A DNA stretch of 64,000 nt, taken from the NCBI RefSeq assembly GCF_001424305.1, contig NZ_LMPD01000003.1, positions 296,387-360,386 on the forward strand, in the 5' to 3' direction. This document shows, piece by piece, positions 34,728-42,109 of this stretch. The notes below the pieces were generated by a model. The model worked only from the letters and a program-made list of their open reading frames with translations. It had not been told where the DNA came from and did not search any database. The first letter of the stretch is position 1, and every line of letters starts with the position of its first letter. This stretch comes from Pedobacter sp. Leaf176. GTDB lineage: Bacteria; Bacteroidota; Bacteroidia; Sphingobacteriales; Sphingobacteriaceae. A program made the position numbers and the translations under genes.

Positions 34728-35966
34728 TTATGCGGCTTGTAACTTTTTAAAGTCGGCCTTTTCAAACTTCTCTATCGCATAATCGAGATTGATGTGTAAT
34801 TCCTTGACATCCTTTTGCGTTGGCGTATCAAACATGGCATCGAGCATAATGGCTTCACAAATAGAGCGCAAACCACGTGCGCCGAGTTTATATTCCATTG
34901 CTTTATCTACTATAAAATCTAAAACATCTTCATCAAACACTAGTTTCACGTCTTCGTAATCGAATAACTTTTCGTATTGCTTGGTTAACGCATTTTTCGG
35001 TGCCGTTAAAATATTTCTCAGCGTTTCTTTATCCAATGGATTGAGGTGAGAAAGAACCGGGATACGACCAATTAATTCAGGAATTAAACCAAATGATTTT
35101 AAATCCTGAGGCGTAATGTATTTGTAAAGGTTTTTAAGATCTAAAATTGTATCGTCTTTTTTAACCTTATACCCTACTGCCTGCGTACGTAAACGGTTAG
35201 CGATCTTTCTTTCGATACCATCAAAAGCGCCGCCACAAATAAACAAGATGTTATTTGTGTTAACCGGAATCATTTTTTGATCAGGATGTTTGCGGCCACC
35301 CTGGGGCGGCACATTAACAATTGTACCTTCTAAAATCTTCAGCAAAGCCTGCTGAACACCTTCTCCAGACACATCACGTGTAATCGATGGGTTATCACTT
35401 TTACGGGCAACCTTATCAACTTCATCAATGTAAACGATTCCACGCTCTGCCGAAGCAACATCATAATCTGCTGCCTGCAATAAACGCGTTAAAATACTTT
35501 CTACATCTTCTCCAACATAGCCGGCCTCTGTTAAAACAGTAGCGTCGCAAATACAGAAAGGGACATGAAGTATTTTAGCAATTGTTTTCGCTAAAAGCGT
35601 TTTGCCTGTTCCGGTTTCGCCAACCAACATGATGTTCGACTTTTCAATCTCTATCTCGTCTTTATCAATTTTCTGATTTAAACGTTTATAATGATTGTAG
35701 ACTGCCACCGATAGAACCTTTTTGGCATCATCCTGACCAATGACATACTGATCCAAATGCTGCTTTATCTCAAGCGGTTTTAATAATGTAAGTGTTGATT
35801 GAATGCCTTTACTATTCTTTGTTCCCAGTTCCTGAGCAAGCAGCTGATTAGCCTGTGTAATGCATTTATCGCAGATAAACGCATCCATGCCTTCAATTAA
35901 CATCAAAGTTTCATGCTTGCCGGAGTGGCAAAATGAGCAACGGGATTCTTTATTTTGTTTCGCCAT
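34728..35966 (-). CDS. clpX: ClpX, ATP-dependent unfoldase subunit of ClpXP
   Basis: 412 residues. The N-terminal zinc-binding domain has CSFCH and CDKC pairs (residues 10-40). The AAA+ core has Walker A GETGTGKTLLAKTIA, pore-loop GYVGED, Walker B IVYIDEVDK and SGEGVQQALLKILEG, with sensor-2 GARGLRS near the C-terminus. It feeds substrates to ClpP. The start overlaps the clpP stop by 17 bases, a conserved coupled arrangement. Confidence 0.97.
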   Translation of the reverse strand: MAKQNKESRCSFCHSGKHETLMLIEGMDAFICDKCITQANQLLAQELGTKNSKGIQSTLTLLKPLEIKQHLDQYVIGQDDAKKVLSVAVYNHYKRLNQKIDKDEIEIEKSNIMLVGETGTGKTLLAKTIAKILHVPFCICDATVLTEAGYVGEDVESILTRLLQAADYDVASAERGIVYIDEVDKVARKSDNPSITRDVSGEGVQQALLKILEGTIVNVPPQGGRKHPDQKMIPVNTNNILFICGGAFDGIERKIANRLRTQAVGYKVKKDDTILDLKNLYKYITPQDLKSFGLIPELIGRIPVLSHLNPLDKETLRNILTAPKNALTKQYEKLFDYEDVKLVFDEDVLDFIVDKAMEYKLGARGLRSICEAIMLDAMFDTPTQKDVKELHINLDYAIEKFEKADFKKLQAA

Positions 35967-36657
35967 CTTTTTTCGAGTTTCTCGATAATACTTCGTCTAC
36001 CATACCAAATCCTTTTGCTTCATCGGCAGTCATCCAGTAATCACGGTCTGAAGCCTTTTCAACCCAGTCGTACGCTTGCCCTGAATGCTCAGAAATAATA
36101 TCGTATAATTCTTTTTTCAATTTTAACATCTCTCTCAAATTGATTTCCATATCAGATGCAACGCCTTGTGCTCCTCCTGATGGCTGGTGAATCATCACTC
36201 TTGAGTGAGGTAAAGCAGCACGTTTGCCCTTTGCACCCGCAACCAATAGAACTGCACCCATTGATGCCGCCATGCCGGTACAAATTGTTGCCACATCCGG
36301 CTGTATGTATTGCATGGTATCGTAAATACCCAAACCTGCATATACCGAACCACCTGGCGAGTTGATGTAAATCTGAATGTCTCTATCTGCATCTGTTGAT
36401 TGCAAAAACAATAACTGAGCCTGAATGATATTTGCATTCTGATCATAAATGGCATCGCCCAAAAAGATAATGCGATCCATCATCAATCTGGAAAAAACAT
36501 CCATTTGCGCAACGTTCAACTGGCGTTCTTCTATAATATATGGCGTCATCGATTGCGGCGACAAGTTAGCTTGTGCAATAAATTTATCTACGTGTAAACC
36601 GCCAATCCCCTGATGTTTAACGGCAAATTTTCTGAATTCTTGTGAATCTATGTTCAT
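35950..36657 (-). CDS. clpP: ClpP protease subunit
   Basis: 235 residues. The catalytic serine is in GMAASMGAVLL, the histidine in SRVMIHQPSGG, and the acidic residue in the C-terminal part with DRDYWMTADEAKGFGMVDEVL. About 35 extra N-terminal residues precede the mature core (TPYIIEERQLNVAQMDVFSRL), possibly a propeptide. It forms the tetradecameric proteolytic chamber used by ClpX, whose gene overlaps by 17 bases. A four-helix-bundle gene lies between it and tig. Confidence 0.96.
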   Translation of the reverse strand: MNIDSQEFRKFAVKHQGIGGLHVDKFIAQANLSPQSMTPYIIEERQLNVAQMDVFSRLMMDRIIFLGDAIYDQNANIIQAQLLFLQSTDADRDIQIYINSPGGSVYAGLGIYDTMQYIQPDVATICTGMAASMGAVLLVAGAKGKRAALPHSRVMIHQPSGGAQGVASDMEINLREMLKLKKELYDIISEHSGQAYDWVEKASDRDYWMTADEAKGFGMVDEVLSRNSKKDGETK

Positions 36658-36808
36658 TCCATGAGTTTTTTAGCAGAGGGCATAGAGTTGAATATCCTGT
36701 CCCCATAGTTTCTTGAATAATAAAAAACCAAAATATAAATAATATTTTAATTATAGATGTTCACTCAAAGAGCATACCATGAAAAAAATACTGACAATAT
36801 AGCACTTG

Positions 36809-37165
36809 CTATTTCAAGCTTTTCGAAAAATTTGAAATCATCCTCGCTAAAACATCCAATTCTTCTAATAGATCTGCCAAATCCCTATCTGAGACAAGTG
36901 TTCTTAAATTCAAAACCAAAAGAATATTTGCATTTTCAAAAATAGAACGATGAGCGAAATTCAGAAATCTACGAAAATCTGGATTTGAATTTGAGCCTGA
37001 GCCTTCTGCAATGTTATTGGATACGCTAAGAGCAGCTCCTCGAAGCTGCTCTGCGAATCTAAACTTTTTTATTTCTTCTAGTTTTTCAGAAATATCAATC
37101 AACTTATTACCTACTATTACTGCTCTCTGCCAAATTAGTAAGTCTTGAAATCTAAACTTTGCCAT
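36809..37165 (-). CDS. Four-helix-bundle protein (23S rRNA intervening-sequence type)
   Basis: 118 residues. The pattern FQDLLIWQRAVIVGNKLI, FRFAEQLRGAALSVSNNIAEGSG and FLNFAHRSIFENANIL is diagnostic for this family, originally found in intervening sequences of 23S rRNA genes. The protein forms a small pentameric bundle; the biological role is unknown. It sits between tig and clpP, which are usually neighbours, so it looks like an insertion into a conserved cluster. Same orientation as its neighbours. Confidence 0.93.
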   Translation of the reverse strand: MAKFRFQDLLIWQRAVIVGNKLIDISEKLEEIKKFRFAEQLRGAALSVSNNIAEGSGSNSNPDFRRFLNFAHRSIFENANILLVLNLRTLVSDRDLADLLEELDVLARMISNFSKSLK

Positions 37166-37237
37166 TTAAGCAAATTAAGATTTTAAATTGGATTTTTTTT
37201 TAAGGCATTGAAAGCACTCAGCTCTATGCCCTATGCA

Positions 37238-38587
37238 TTATTTTTTATCCAAAGCGACAAACTTATCGTAGTCAATTGTTTGCTCTTCTAAAGTAACAAT
37301 CGTTTTAATTTGTTCGAAAGTTTTAAGCGCTTTTACTTCTTCAAAAGTACGGTTCGCATTTTCTTTCTCCTGTAAGAATTGAACAGCATATTGCGCCAGC
37401 TGATCTTCAGGAAGCGGGCTAGGGCTGTACATTCTGAATTGAGCATCTAATTTAGCTTTAGCAGCAGCAACTACATCTTCATATTTAATTTCGATGTTAT
37501 TATCTTTAATGATTTTATTTTCGATTAAAGTCCACTTCAGGTTTTTAGCAAAATCATCGTAACCCTCTGCCAATTCCTCGTCTGTTAATTTTTCGTTTGT
37601 GGCTTTCAACCAACGACGTAAAAACTCATCAGGCAGCTCGAAATTATGCTTTGTTAAAAGCTGCTCGTAAATATCGTTTGATAACTGGCGTTCAGCATCT
37701 TGCTTGAACATACTTTCTACCTCTTCAGTAATTTTTTCCCTGAAACCGGCTTCATCAGTTACCGTACCTTCACCAAATAACTTATCAAAAAATTCCTGGT
37801 TCAATTCGGATTCTTCTAAACGGTTGACATTTTTCACTGTTAACTGGAAGTTAGATTTCAGTTCTGCAGCATCCTCTTCGGAAATGTTCAATGCTTTTGC
37901 AATAAGTGCAGCATCACCGAAGGCTTTTTGAACATCAATAGTTACAATATCATCCTTTTTTAAACCGATTAAGGATTTAAGAATTTCTTCATCCTTTACC
38001 TGATCCAAACGAAGTGTTGCTGAGTTGCTAATGCCACCTTCAAAAACAGAACCGTCATTCCCTAATTGAACCAAATCAGCATATAAAACATCACCTTCTG
38101 CAGACGCTTCAGGATTTGACATTTTACCATAACTGCGACGAATATTTTTGATACGTTCTTCTAAAGTTTCCTTATCAGCTTTGATAACATATTGAGTGAA
38201 TTTATCTTTTGAAGAAATGTTCACCTCAAAAGCAGGAGCCAACCCTAATTCGTAATCAAATTCAAAATCATCCGTGTTATCCCATTTGAATTCTCTTTCA
38301 TCGTCCATTTTGGGAAGTGGCTGACCTAGAATTTCCAATTTTTGCTCTGCAATGTAGTTTGATAAAGTATCGTTTAACAAATTGTTAACCTCTTCTACCA
38401 GGATACTCTTGCCATACATTCTTTTAATGTGAGATGCAGGAACCATTCCTTTACGAAAGCCAGGTAACTGCGCTTTTTTTGCCTGGTCTTTAATTGCTTT
38501 ATCTACTTTGCCGGTATAATCTGCAGGTGCGATTTTGATTTTTACAACAGCATTTAAGTTGCCGGTTTTTTCCTGTGTAATATTCAT
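37238..38587 (-). CDS. tig: Trigger factor, ribosome-associated chaperone
   Basis: 449 residues. The N-terminal ribosome-binding domain has the signature near LPGFRKGMVPASHIKRMYG (G-F-R-x-G). The middle has a peptidyl-prolyl isomerase-like domain much reduced in Bacteroidota (around DVLYADLVQLG), and the long helical C-terminal domain cradles nascent chains. It works at the ribosome exit tunnel. It precedes clpP-clpX in the usual order but is separated from them by the four-helix-bundle gene. Confidence 0.95.
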   Translation of the reverse strand: MNITQEKTGNLNAVVKIKIAPADYTGKVDKAIKDQAKKAQLPGFRKGMVPASHIKRMYGKSILVEEVNNLLNDTLSNYIAEQKLEILGQPLPKMDDEREFKWDNTDDFEFDYELGLAPAFEVNISSKDKFTQYVIKADKETLEERIKNIRRSYGKMSNPEASAEGDVLYADLVQLGNDGSVFEGGISNSATLRLDQVKDEEILKSLIGLKKDDIVTIDVQKAFGDAALIAKALNISEEDAAELKSNFQLTVKNVNRLEESELNQEFFDKLFGEGTVTDEAGFREKITEEVESMFKQDAERQLSNDIYEQLLTKHNFELPDEFLRRWLKATNEKLTDEELAEGYDDFAKNLKWTLIENKIIKDNNIEIKYEDVVAAAKAKLDAQFRMYSPSPLPEDQLAQYAVQFLQEKENANRTFEEVKALKTFEQIKTIVTLEEQTIDYDKFVALDKK

Positions 38588-38674
38588 TTCAGATATGAGT
38601 ATTGAGATATGAGGTATGAGACAGATAATACAGGCTCAAACCCACATCGATTTATATTTTTTTATCAAATCAAT

Positions 38675-38711
38675 AAAAAACAAAACCGTTCCGATTTAAC
38701 ATCGAAACGGC
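38675..38711 (-). terminator. Intrinsic terminator of tRNA-Leu(UAG)
   Basis: CCGTTCCGAT (38686-38695) pairs with ATCGAAACGG (38701-38710) with one G-T pair; the minus strand continues into TTTTGTTTTTT. Confidence 0.8.
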
Positions 38712-38722
38712 TTCATTTATTG

Positions 38723-38804
38723 TGCGGATGAAGGGACTCGAACCCCCACGCCGTGAAGCGCCAGATCCTAAGTCTGGTGCGGCTACCAATTACGCCACAT
38801 CCGC
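38723..38804 (-). tRNA. tRNA-Leu, anticodon UAG
   Basis: 82 bases. The acceptor stem is GCGGATG/CATCCGC with discriminator A. The D arm has the AATTGGTAGCC signature, the anticodon stem CCAGA/TCTGG encloses CTTAGGA (anticodon TAG), and a long variable arm and a T arm with GGTTCGAGTC follow. CCA is not encoded. A terminator follows 12 bases downstream. Confidence 0.95.
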
Positions 38805-38927
38805 AATTAGGATTTATTTTGGATTGCAAAGATAGGAATTACCCTGAAACTTCAAAAAGGATTTACAATATTTTATGTTTTTTTTTCAAAAAAATAGCTA
38901 AGTAACTCAGTCTAAGCAAGTATAATT

Positions 38928-39229
38928 TTAGAACTTTACAAGCGTTACATCGACAAATTCAGGTCCGCCTTCCAATGGATAGCCTGGAACCTTAGTACCT
39001 TTGATGGTTACTTTCTTATCAAGGTATAAATCGAGGTTAATTGAGCCACCTTTCAAAGCATAAGTTTTAGTTTCTCCTTTTATTGAATGTGTTCCATATT
39101 GGTAAGTTGTCATGCCTATTTTTTGAATTGTTCCGGTTACTGTGACATGCTTTTTAGTGTTTGAATCTTTAAACGAGGTACATCGGATATTACAGCTACA
39201 AACAGAGATAAAATGATAATTTTTTTCAT
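38928..39229 (-). pseudogene. Small lipoprotein gene with a one-base frameshift at the signal peptide
   Basis: From the ATG at 39229 one frame gives a clean signal peptide (MKKIIILSLFVAVIS) and then loses sense. The frame one base over continues with CTSFKDSNTKKHVTVTGTIQ and a ~75-residue beta-rich domain to the stop at 38928. Adding one G at about 39184 joins them as VIS-G-C, a perfect lipobox. So the ancestral product is a ~100-residue lipoprotein. The break is either a mutation or a sequencing error. The upstream extension to 39260 in the second frame is not protein-like. Confidence 0.6.
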
Positions 39230-39270
39230 GATGAAGATTTAGTTGGCAATTGGCCCGCAATCTAAAAAAA

Positions 39271-40068
39271 TTAGTTTAGTTCTTTTTGAAATTCAAAAAA
39301 ATACTGGACGGCTTTTACAAGCCTGCTACCATACCAACTAAACATTTCACCATCGACAAGAACTACTTTAGCGTTTGGAACAGCTAATTGTATCTCTTCA
39401 ATGTGTTTTTCTTTAAAAGGATAAGGTTCTGAAGATAGCAGAATCAGCTCGCAGTTTAAAGTTTTCAGTTTTTCCAGCGTAATTTCCGGATAACGTTCCT
39501 GATCAATTACATTAGTCATTCCATTCGTTAAAAGTACATCATCTATAAATGTATTTTTACCAGCAGCCATAAATGGCTTTCTCCAGATAAGATAGGCTAC
39601 CTTTTTATCGATATTATTTTGCAATGCCAAAGTTTTCAAATCACCAAAACCTGCAGAAATTAGGTGATTAAGATACGATGCCTCAGGCGCCCTGTCGACC
39701 AGTCCGCCAATTTCTGTGATGGTTTCCATGGCATCATCCAAAGTAAATATATCACTCATCCAAACCGGGAAAAATTCGGCTAATTCTTCAATATCGCTTT
39801 GTGTGTTCTCCTCTTTGTTACCAATAATCAAATCGGGTTTTAAATCTTTAATTAAATCGATGTTGAGTTTTTTTGTTCCTCCAACTTTGGTGCGCCCTGC
39901 AAATTTTTCAATCGGATGAATACAAAACTTCGTCAATCCAATAACTTCTTTATCCAGCCCTAAATCAAATAGTAATTCTGTTTGAGATGGAACAACAGAC
40001 ACAATCCGCTTGGGAGGAAAATTTATTGTCACCTCCCGCCCCATCCCATCGGTAAAAGATTTTTGCAT
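39271..40068 (-). CDS. Helical-backbone metal receptor (BtuF/FecB-like binding protein)
   Basis: 265 residues from the ATG at 40068 (an earlier ATG at 40083 is less likely). It shows the two-lobed pattern: RIVSVVPSQTELLFDLGL, KKLNIDLIKDLKPDLIIG, a long helical connector, then VAYLIWRKPFMAAGKNTFIDDVL and LILLSSEPYPF. This matches cobalamin/siderophore-binding proteins, but there is no signal peptide, so it may work in the cytosol. It ends 10 bases before the downstream open frame (38928-39260) of the broken lipoprotein gene. Confidence 0.8.
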   Translation of the reverse strand: MQKSFTDGMGREVTINFPPKRIVSVVPSQTELLFDLGLDKEVIGLTKFCIHPIEKFAGRTKVGGTKKLNIDLIKDLKPDLIIGNKEENTQSDIEELAEFFPVWMSDIFTLDDAMETITEIGGLVDRAPEASYLNHLISAGFGDLKTLALQNNIDKKVAYLIWRKPFMAAGKNTFIDDVLLTNGMTNVIDQERYPEITLEKLKTLNCELILLSSEPYPFKEKHIEEIQLAVPNAKVVLVDGEMFSWYGSRLVKAVQYFFEFQKELN

Positions 40069-40111
40069 AAGGCAAAAATGCAATTTGTTTAAAGACCAGC
40101 CTAAACAAAAT

Positions 40112-41215
40112 TTAATTAATTTTTAGCTCGCGTAAAACTAAATTAACTTTATTTGAAATTGAATTTGGTATTGCGATGTCTGGTGTGATTCCGATATTAT
40201 CTATCGGATGAAGCGGCAATCTTTTTGATCTGGATATTGCGATTACGAGATTAAAAGTTTTGCATGGAAGATTGAAAAACTGCGTATTTGCGTAATCCAA
40301 ACTGCCAGCAGAATTTTCACCAAAAATAGTTACCTTTTTACTTTGCTTTGCCCTCAGCAAAAAAGATTCTGCCGAACTTTTGCTGTTTCTATCTATTAAA
40401 ATTCCGATTTTTTTCGGATAGGCATATATTGAATCTAAATTGGTGACAAATTTATCTTTGCCCGAAGGGTTAACAAAATCTCCAATATTGCTTTCCATGA
40501 GTTTGATAACATTATTAAGAAATTTCTTCCCATCGGCAGGTAAATCATTGGCTTTTAGATTATCTTTTAAAATATCAATATTCCCTTTAGATGACCAATA
40601 CTCATCAGGCATAATTACAATTGGATTTGTATATAGGAATGGTAATAAATTACTAAAGGCGTAATCTGTGCCGCCTTCATTCCCTCTAATATCGATTATC
40701 CAATAAGGCGTTTCCTTAAATTCTTTTCTAACAATGGTAGTTAAACTGTCTATCTTTTGTGTCTCCGGCCACTCAAAAGAAGGCAGCCTAAATAATACTG
40801 TTTCAGCATCGAGTTGAGTAAGGCTGGCTTCATTTGTTAAGCTATCCGGAGCTGCCGGGGGTAGTACCTTTTTGGGAAATTGCCTGTTCAATTCTCTAAT
40901 TTTTTCGGGAAATTGTTGTCTATACTTCCAGTCGAATTGGACACGAAGATGCTGATCCTGAAAATAATTGGTCCACGTTTTCATCAGAACATAACATGAA
41001 TCGATGCTTTTCGTTTTTATAGCCCTTGCCGTTAATTTTTTTGTAAAAATTTCAAAAGATGCATTAGTCTTTTTAGTTATTTTGTCGTTATAACCTGCGT
41101 AATTGTCTTTTACCTGGTCAACAACAGCATTAAAGTTAATTGAGCAGTTGCAATCTTGGGCAGTTAATTTGAAAGAAAGAAAAGTTAAAATTAATAGTAC
41201 TGAAAATTTTCGCAT
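40112..41215 (-). CDS. Secreted S41-family peptidase
   Basis: 367 residues. A signal peptide ends near LTAQ (residue 19), followed by DCNCS. The helical N-terminal part contains VDQVKDNYAGYNDKI. The S41 core shows WIIDIRGNEGGTDYAF, the nucleophile region KSSAESFLLRAKQS, then VTIFGENSAGSLDYAN. No PDZ domain is evident. It lies 67 bases after the second MacB-type ATPase, same strand, so it could be read through from the array, but this is not certain. Confidence 0.85.
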   Translation of the reverse strand: MRKFSVLLILTFLSFKLTAQDCNCSINFNAVVDQVKDNYAGYNDKITKKTNASFEIFTKKLTARAIKTKSIDSCYVLMKTWTNYFQDQHLRVQFDWKYRQQFPEKIRELNRQFPKKVLPPAAPDSLTNEASLTQLDAETVLFRLPSFEWPETQKIDSLTTIVRKEFKETPYWIIDIRGNEGGTDYAFSNLLPFLYTNPIVIMPDEYWSSKGNIDILKDNLKANDLPADGKKFLNNVIKLMESNIGDFVNPSGKDKFVTNLDSIYAYPKKIGILIDRNSKSSAESFLLRAKQSKKVTIFGENSAGSLDYANTQFFNLPCKTFNLVIAISRSKRLPLHPIDNIGITPDIAIPNSISNKVNLVLRELKIN

Positions 41216-41282
41216 AAAGGTCTGACTCTACTTCAGCTGATTACAATTTAAGTGCAACTGAATGCTTTTAATGGATAGTACC

Positions 41283-41978
41283 CTAAATTTTTACATTATT
41301 CGAAACCGCTACATCATCTTTAACAACACCATCGGCAATATGCAAAATCCGGTTGCCATATCCGGCATTTTTTTCTGAGTGTGTTACCTGAATAATTGTG
41401 ATGCCTTCTTCTTTATTTAGTTTTTGAAAAAGCTGCATAATTTCTTCAGCCTGGGCCGATTGCAAATTTCCAGTAGGCTCATCAGCGAGGATAATGGATG
41501 GTTGTGCAGCCAAAGCCCTTGCAATACCAACAAGTTGTTGTTGTCCGCCCGAAAGTTGATTTGGAAATAAATCTTTTTTCGCTACAATATTAAACCTATC
41601 TAATAAATCGGCGATTCTGCTTTTGCGCTCAGAACCTCCGATTTTTTTGTAAAGTAAAGGGGCTTCAATGTTTTCGTAAACCGTCATTTCATCAATTAAA
41701 TGATAAGCCTGAAATACAAAGCCGATGTGATTCCGGTAAAGCTCAATTCGTTTTCGTTCATTTAAACTGGTTACATCTTCACCCATAAATTCGTAAGTTC
41801 CATAAGTCGGCTCTTCGAGCATGCCCAGAATGTTAAGTAAAGTAGATTTACCAGCACCAGAAGGGCCCATTATGGAGACGAACTCCCCTTGTTTAATGGT
41901 GGTGGTTACATGGCGCAAAACGTAATGTTTTATGCCTTTGCTGGCGTAGTATTTCTCGATGTTTTTTAAGTCTATCAT
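41283..41978 (-). CDS. MacB-type ABC ATPase, distal copy with altered D-loop
   Basis: 231 residues. Walker A is [15 protein letters not shown], the Q-loop FVFQAYHLIDEMTV, the signature LSGGQQQLVGIARAL, Walker B IILADEPTGNLQS and the H-loop VTHSEKN. In the first ATPase of this array and in LolD the corresponding segments are QQRVA and NLDS; here Arg is Leu and the D-loop Asp is Gln, which may weaken or alter hydrolysis. It ends the seven-permease array. It probably powers one or more of the permeases, or keeps only a structural role. Confidence 0.88.
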   Translation of the reverse strand: MIDLKNIEKYYASKGIKHYVLRHVTTTIKQGEFVSIMGPSGAGKSTLLNILGMLEEPTYGTYEFMGEDVTSLNERKRIELYRNHIGFVFQAYHLIDEMTVYENIEAPLLYKKIGGSERKSRIADLLDRFNIVAKKDLFPNQLSGGQQQLVGIARALAAQPSIILADEPTGNLQSAQAEEIMQLFQKLNKEEGITIIQVTHSEKNAGYGNRILHIADGVVKDDVAVSNNVKI

Positions 41979-41984
41979 TTTTGT

Positions 41985-42045
41985 AGTATCAAGTAGTTAG
42001 TATCAAGTAGTTAGTATCAAGTATCAAGTATCAAGTATCAAGACA
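41985..42045 (-). repeat. AGTATCAAGT spacer repeat of the permease array
   Basis: About seven imperfect copies of TAGTATCAAG or TATCAAG. Similar runs of variable length precede the starts of the permeases and both ATPases (44539-44642, 47055-47090, 49523-49560, 51987-52022, 54439-54472, 54553-54573, 54615-54647, 57055-57085, 59500-59575, 60491-60507). In the transcript they read CTTGATACTTGATACT. Next to them lie TTTAGTCTTTGGTCTTT-type words. Their spread is local to the array, so they probably spread with gene duplication. Confidence 0.75.
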
Positions 42046-42109
42046 TGGGCATTCGCTTTAGTCTTTTACTTTTCTTTTAGCTTTAGTCTTTCAGCTTTAG
42101 TCTTTAGCT

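Noticed and set aside
36757..36945. Plus-strand frame opposite the four-helix-bundle gene
   Set aside because: It is the antisense of a well-recognised gene and has no features of its own.
41985..42045. Short AGTATCAAGT repeats as a CRISPR or replication iteron array
   Set aside because: Units are imperfect, irregularly spaced, and occur before many genes of the array; no replication gene is present.
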